Source of the DNA: Candidatus Portnoybacteria bacterium CG_4_10_14_0_2_um_filter_44_20
GTDB taxonomy: Bacteria; Patescibacteriota; Minisyncoccia; Portnoybacterales; GCA-002795985
NCBI GenBank assembly: GCA_002792395.1
Contig: PFOG01000085.1
Coordinates: 1-5,058, forward strand
DNA: 5,058 nucleotides
Direction of reading: 5' to 3'
Shown in pieces: positions 4,750-5,058 of the stretch. The position numbers and the translations under genes were made by a program. Each line of letters starts with the position of its first letter. Position 1 is the stretch's first letter. The notes under the pieces are model-generated. The model did no database searches and was not told the origin of the DNA. It worked only from the letters and a program-made list of their open reading frames with translations.

Positions 4750-4779
4750 AACGAAAGCGGCGGAAAAATAATCCGCCGC
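4750..4779 (-). terminator. tRNA terminator
   Basis: GCGGCGGA (4757-4764) and TCCGCCGC (4772-4779) form a perfect 8-bp GC-rich stem with a 7-nt A/T loop, 27 bp past the tRNA 3' end. On the minus strand TTTCGTTT follows, an interrupted T-tract. It separates the tRNA from the two-gene operon. Confidence 0.65.
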
Positions 4780-4805
4780 CGCGAAACTGTAAACCAAGTC
4801 ATCAG

Positions 4806-4879
4806 TCCGCCCACCAGGATTTGAACCTGGGACCCTCTGCTTAAAAGGCAGGTGCTCTACCGGGCTGAGCTATGGGCGG
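4806..4879 (-). tRNA. tRNA-Lys(UUU)
   Basis: The 74-nt cloverleaf is complete: acceptor CCGCCCA/TGGGCGG, then TA, D-arm GCTC-AGCCCGGTA-GAGC, anticodon arm CCTGC-CTTTTAA-GCAGA, variable loop GGGTC, T-arm CCAGG-TTCAAAT-CCTGG and discriminator A. The anticodon TTT (4845-4843) reads AAA/AAG lysine codons. The 3' CCA is not encoded (CTG follows), so a CCA-adding enzyme must finish it. The 27-43 pair is C-A, a mismatch at the top of the anticodon stem. It is a single-gene unit with its own promoter and terminator. Confidence 0.96.
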
Positions 4880-4898
4880 TCAATCGTTAACATTATAT

Positions 4899-4927
4899 AT
4901 GATATATATTAAACGCTTGTCTGGCAA
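4899..4927 (-). promoter_or_regulatory. tRNA-Lys promoter
   Basis: On the minus strand, -35 TTGCCA (4927-4922, 5/6) and -10 TATCAT (4904-4899, 5/6) are spaced by 17 bp. The start would be near 4892, giving a leader of about 13 nt before the mature tRNA. A TATAAT at 4897-4892 lacks a properly spaced -35 but could contribute. The region is very AT-rich. Confidence 0.6.
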
Positions 4928-4934
4928 GAGAATT

Positions 4935-4943
4935 TGTTATACA
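4935..4943 (+). promoter_or_regulatory. Possible extended -10, rightward
   Basis: TGTTATACA reads as an extended -10 (TG-n-TATACA) on the plus strand, with a start expected near 4950. No good -35 exists at 16-18 bp; TTGTCT (4918-4923) is only 14 bp away. It could drive the repeat reading frame at 4992. Confidence 0.3.
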
Positions 4944-4988
4944 ATCCCTAGAGACTGCGAACCAAAAACATACTCAGCAGGAATATTT

Positions 4989-5058
4989 AATATGAACAAG
5001 TTCTTTTCGCCTGCGGGCTCAAATATGAACAAGTTCTTTTCGCCTGCGGGCTCAAATA
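4989..5058. repeat. 33-bp tandem repeat, at least 2.1 copies
   Basis: Copies at 4989-5021 and 5022-5054 are identical over all 33 bases, and a third begins at 5055 and is cut by the window edge. Each unit holds GAAC-AA-GTTC and the GC-rich dyad GCC-TGCG-GGC. The period is a multiple of three and four of the six frames stay open through it. There are no spacers, so this is not CRISPR. Perfect identity suggests recent expansion. The window may end here because an assembly stopped at the repeat. Confidence 0.95.
4992..5058 (+). CDS. Possible 11-residue tandem-repeat protein, partial
   Basis: An ATG at 4992 opens a plus-strand frame, MNKFFSPAGSN repeated, that continues off the right edge with no stop. 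AGGA (4979-4982) lies 9 nt upstream as a possible Shine-Dalgarno, and a possible extended -10 is at 4935-4943. The repeat unit itself supplies an ATG in every copy. An alternative plus frame reads YEQVLFACGLK repeats, and a minus frame reads FEPAGEKNLFI repeats ending in a stop at 4939-4937. Whether any of these is translated cannot be settled here; a non-coding minisatellite is equally possible. Confidence 0.3.
   Translation, partial: MNKFFSPAGSNMNKFFSPAGSN

Noticed and set aside
4989..5058. CRISPR array
   Set aside because: The 33-bp units abut with no spacers, and no cas gene is present.
4937..5058. Minus-strand C-terminal fragment (FEPAGEKNLFI repeats, then a unique tail and TAA)
   Set aside because: It is open only because the repeat length is a multiple of three, it has no start in the window and no homology I can recognise. 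It remains possible and is mentioned as an alternative frame.

Overview
The window looks like a chromosomal fragment of an uncultivated bacterium, most likely from the Patescibacteria (Candidate Phyla Radiation). This rests on several weak signs. The genes are short and mostly unfamiliar. There is a small membrane-anchored protein with a TWWF...GCHPAC...INWRCTG module that I associate with Patescibacteria and DPANN archaea from memory. There is an exported beta-solenoid protein with a multi-pass tail, little use of Shine-Dalgarno sites, and a GC-rich palindromic repeat (GTCCGCC-GATT-GGCGGAC) at a gene end. No gene here fixes the taxon, and no search was run.

Every confident gene is on the minus strand and is read right to left. 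From the right edge: a 33-bp tandem repeat running off the window (4989-5058), which may be the start of a plus-strand repeat protein; a tRNA-Lys(UUU) with its own promoter and terminator (4750-4927); a two-gene operon of unknown function with a TAATG overlap (4656-3770), ended by a strong terminator (3723-3749); a 319-bp gene-free interval with two GC-rich hairpins and a promoter; a signal-peptide beta-solenoid/multi-TM protein (3450-2293) with a terminator hairpin; a 115-residue membrane-anchored protein (2135-1788); and a RecQ-family helicase (1709-195). At the left edge there is an AT-rich segment with two face-to-face promoters sharing one -10 and a perfect DnaA box.

The genes do not form one obvious pathway. 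RecQ unwinds DNA for repair. The beta-solenoid and the 115-residue protein probably work at the cell envelope. The two-gene operon has no assigned role. The main curiosities are the RecQ without a winged-helix domain and with a repeat-derived C-terminus, the 31-bp palindrome over the recQ promoter, the related ACGGCTCA hairpins on both sides of the beta-solenoid gene, and the 11-residue tandem-repeat reading frame at the right edge. I see no convincing defence system, transposon or CRISPR array.
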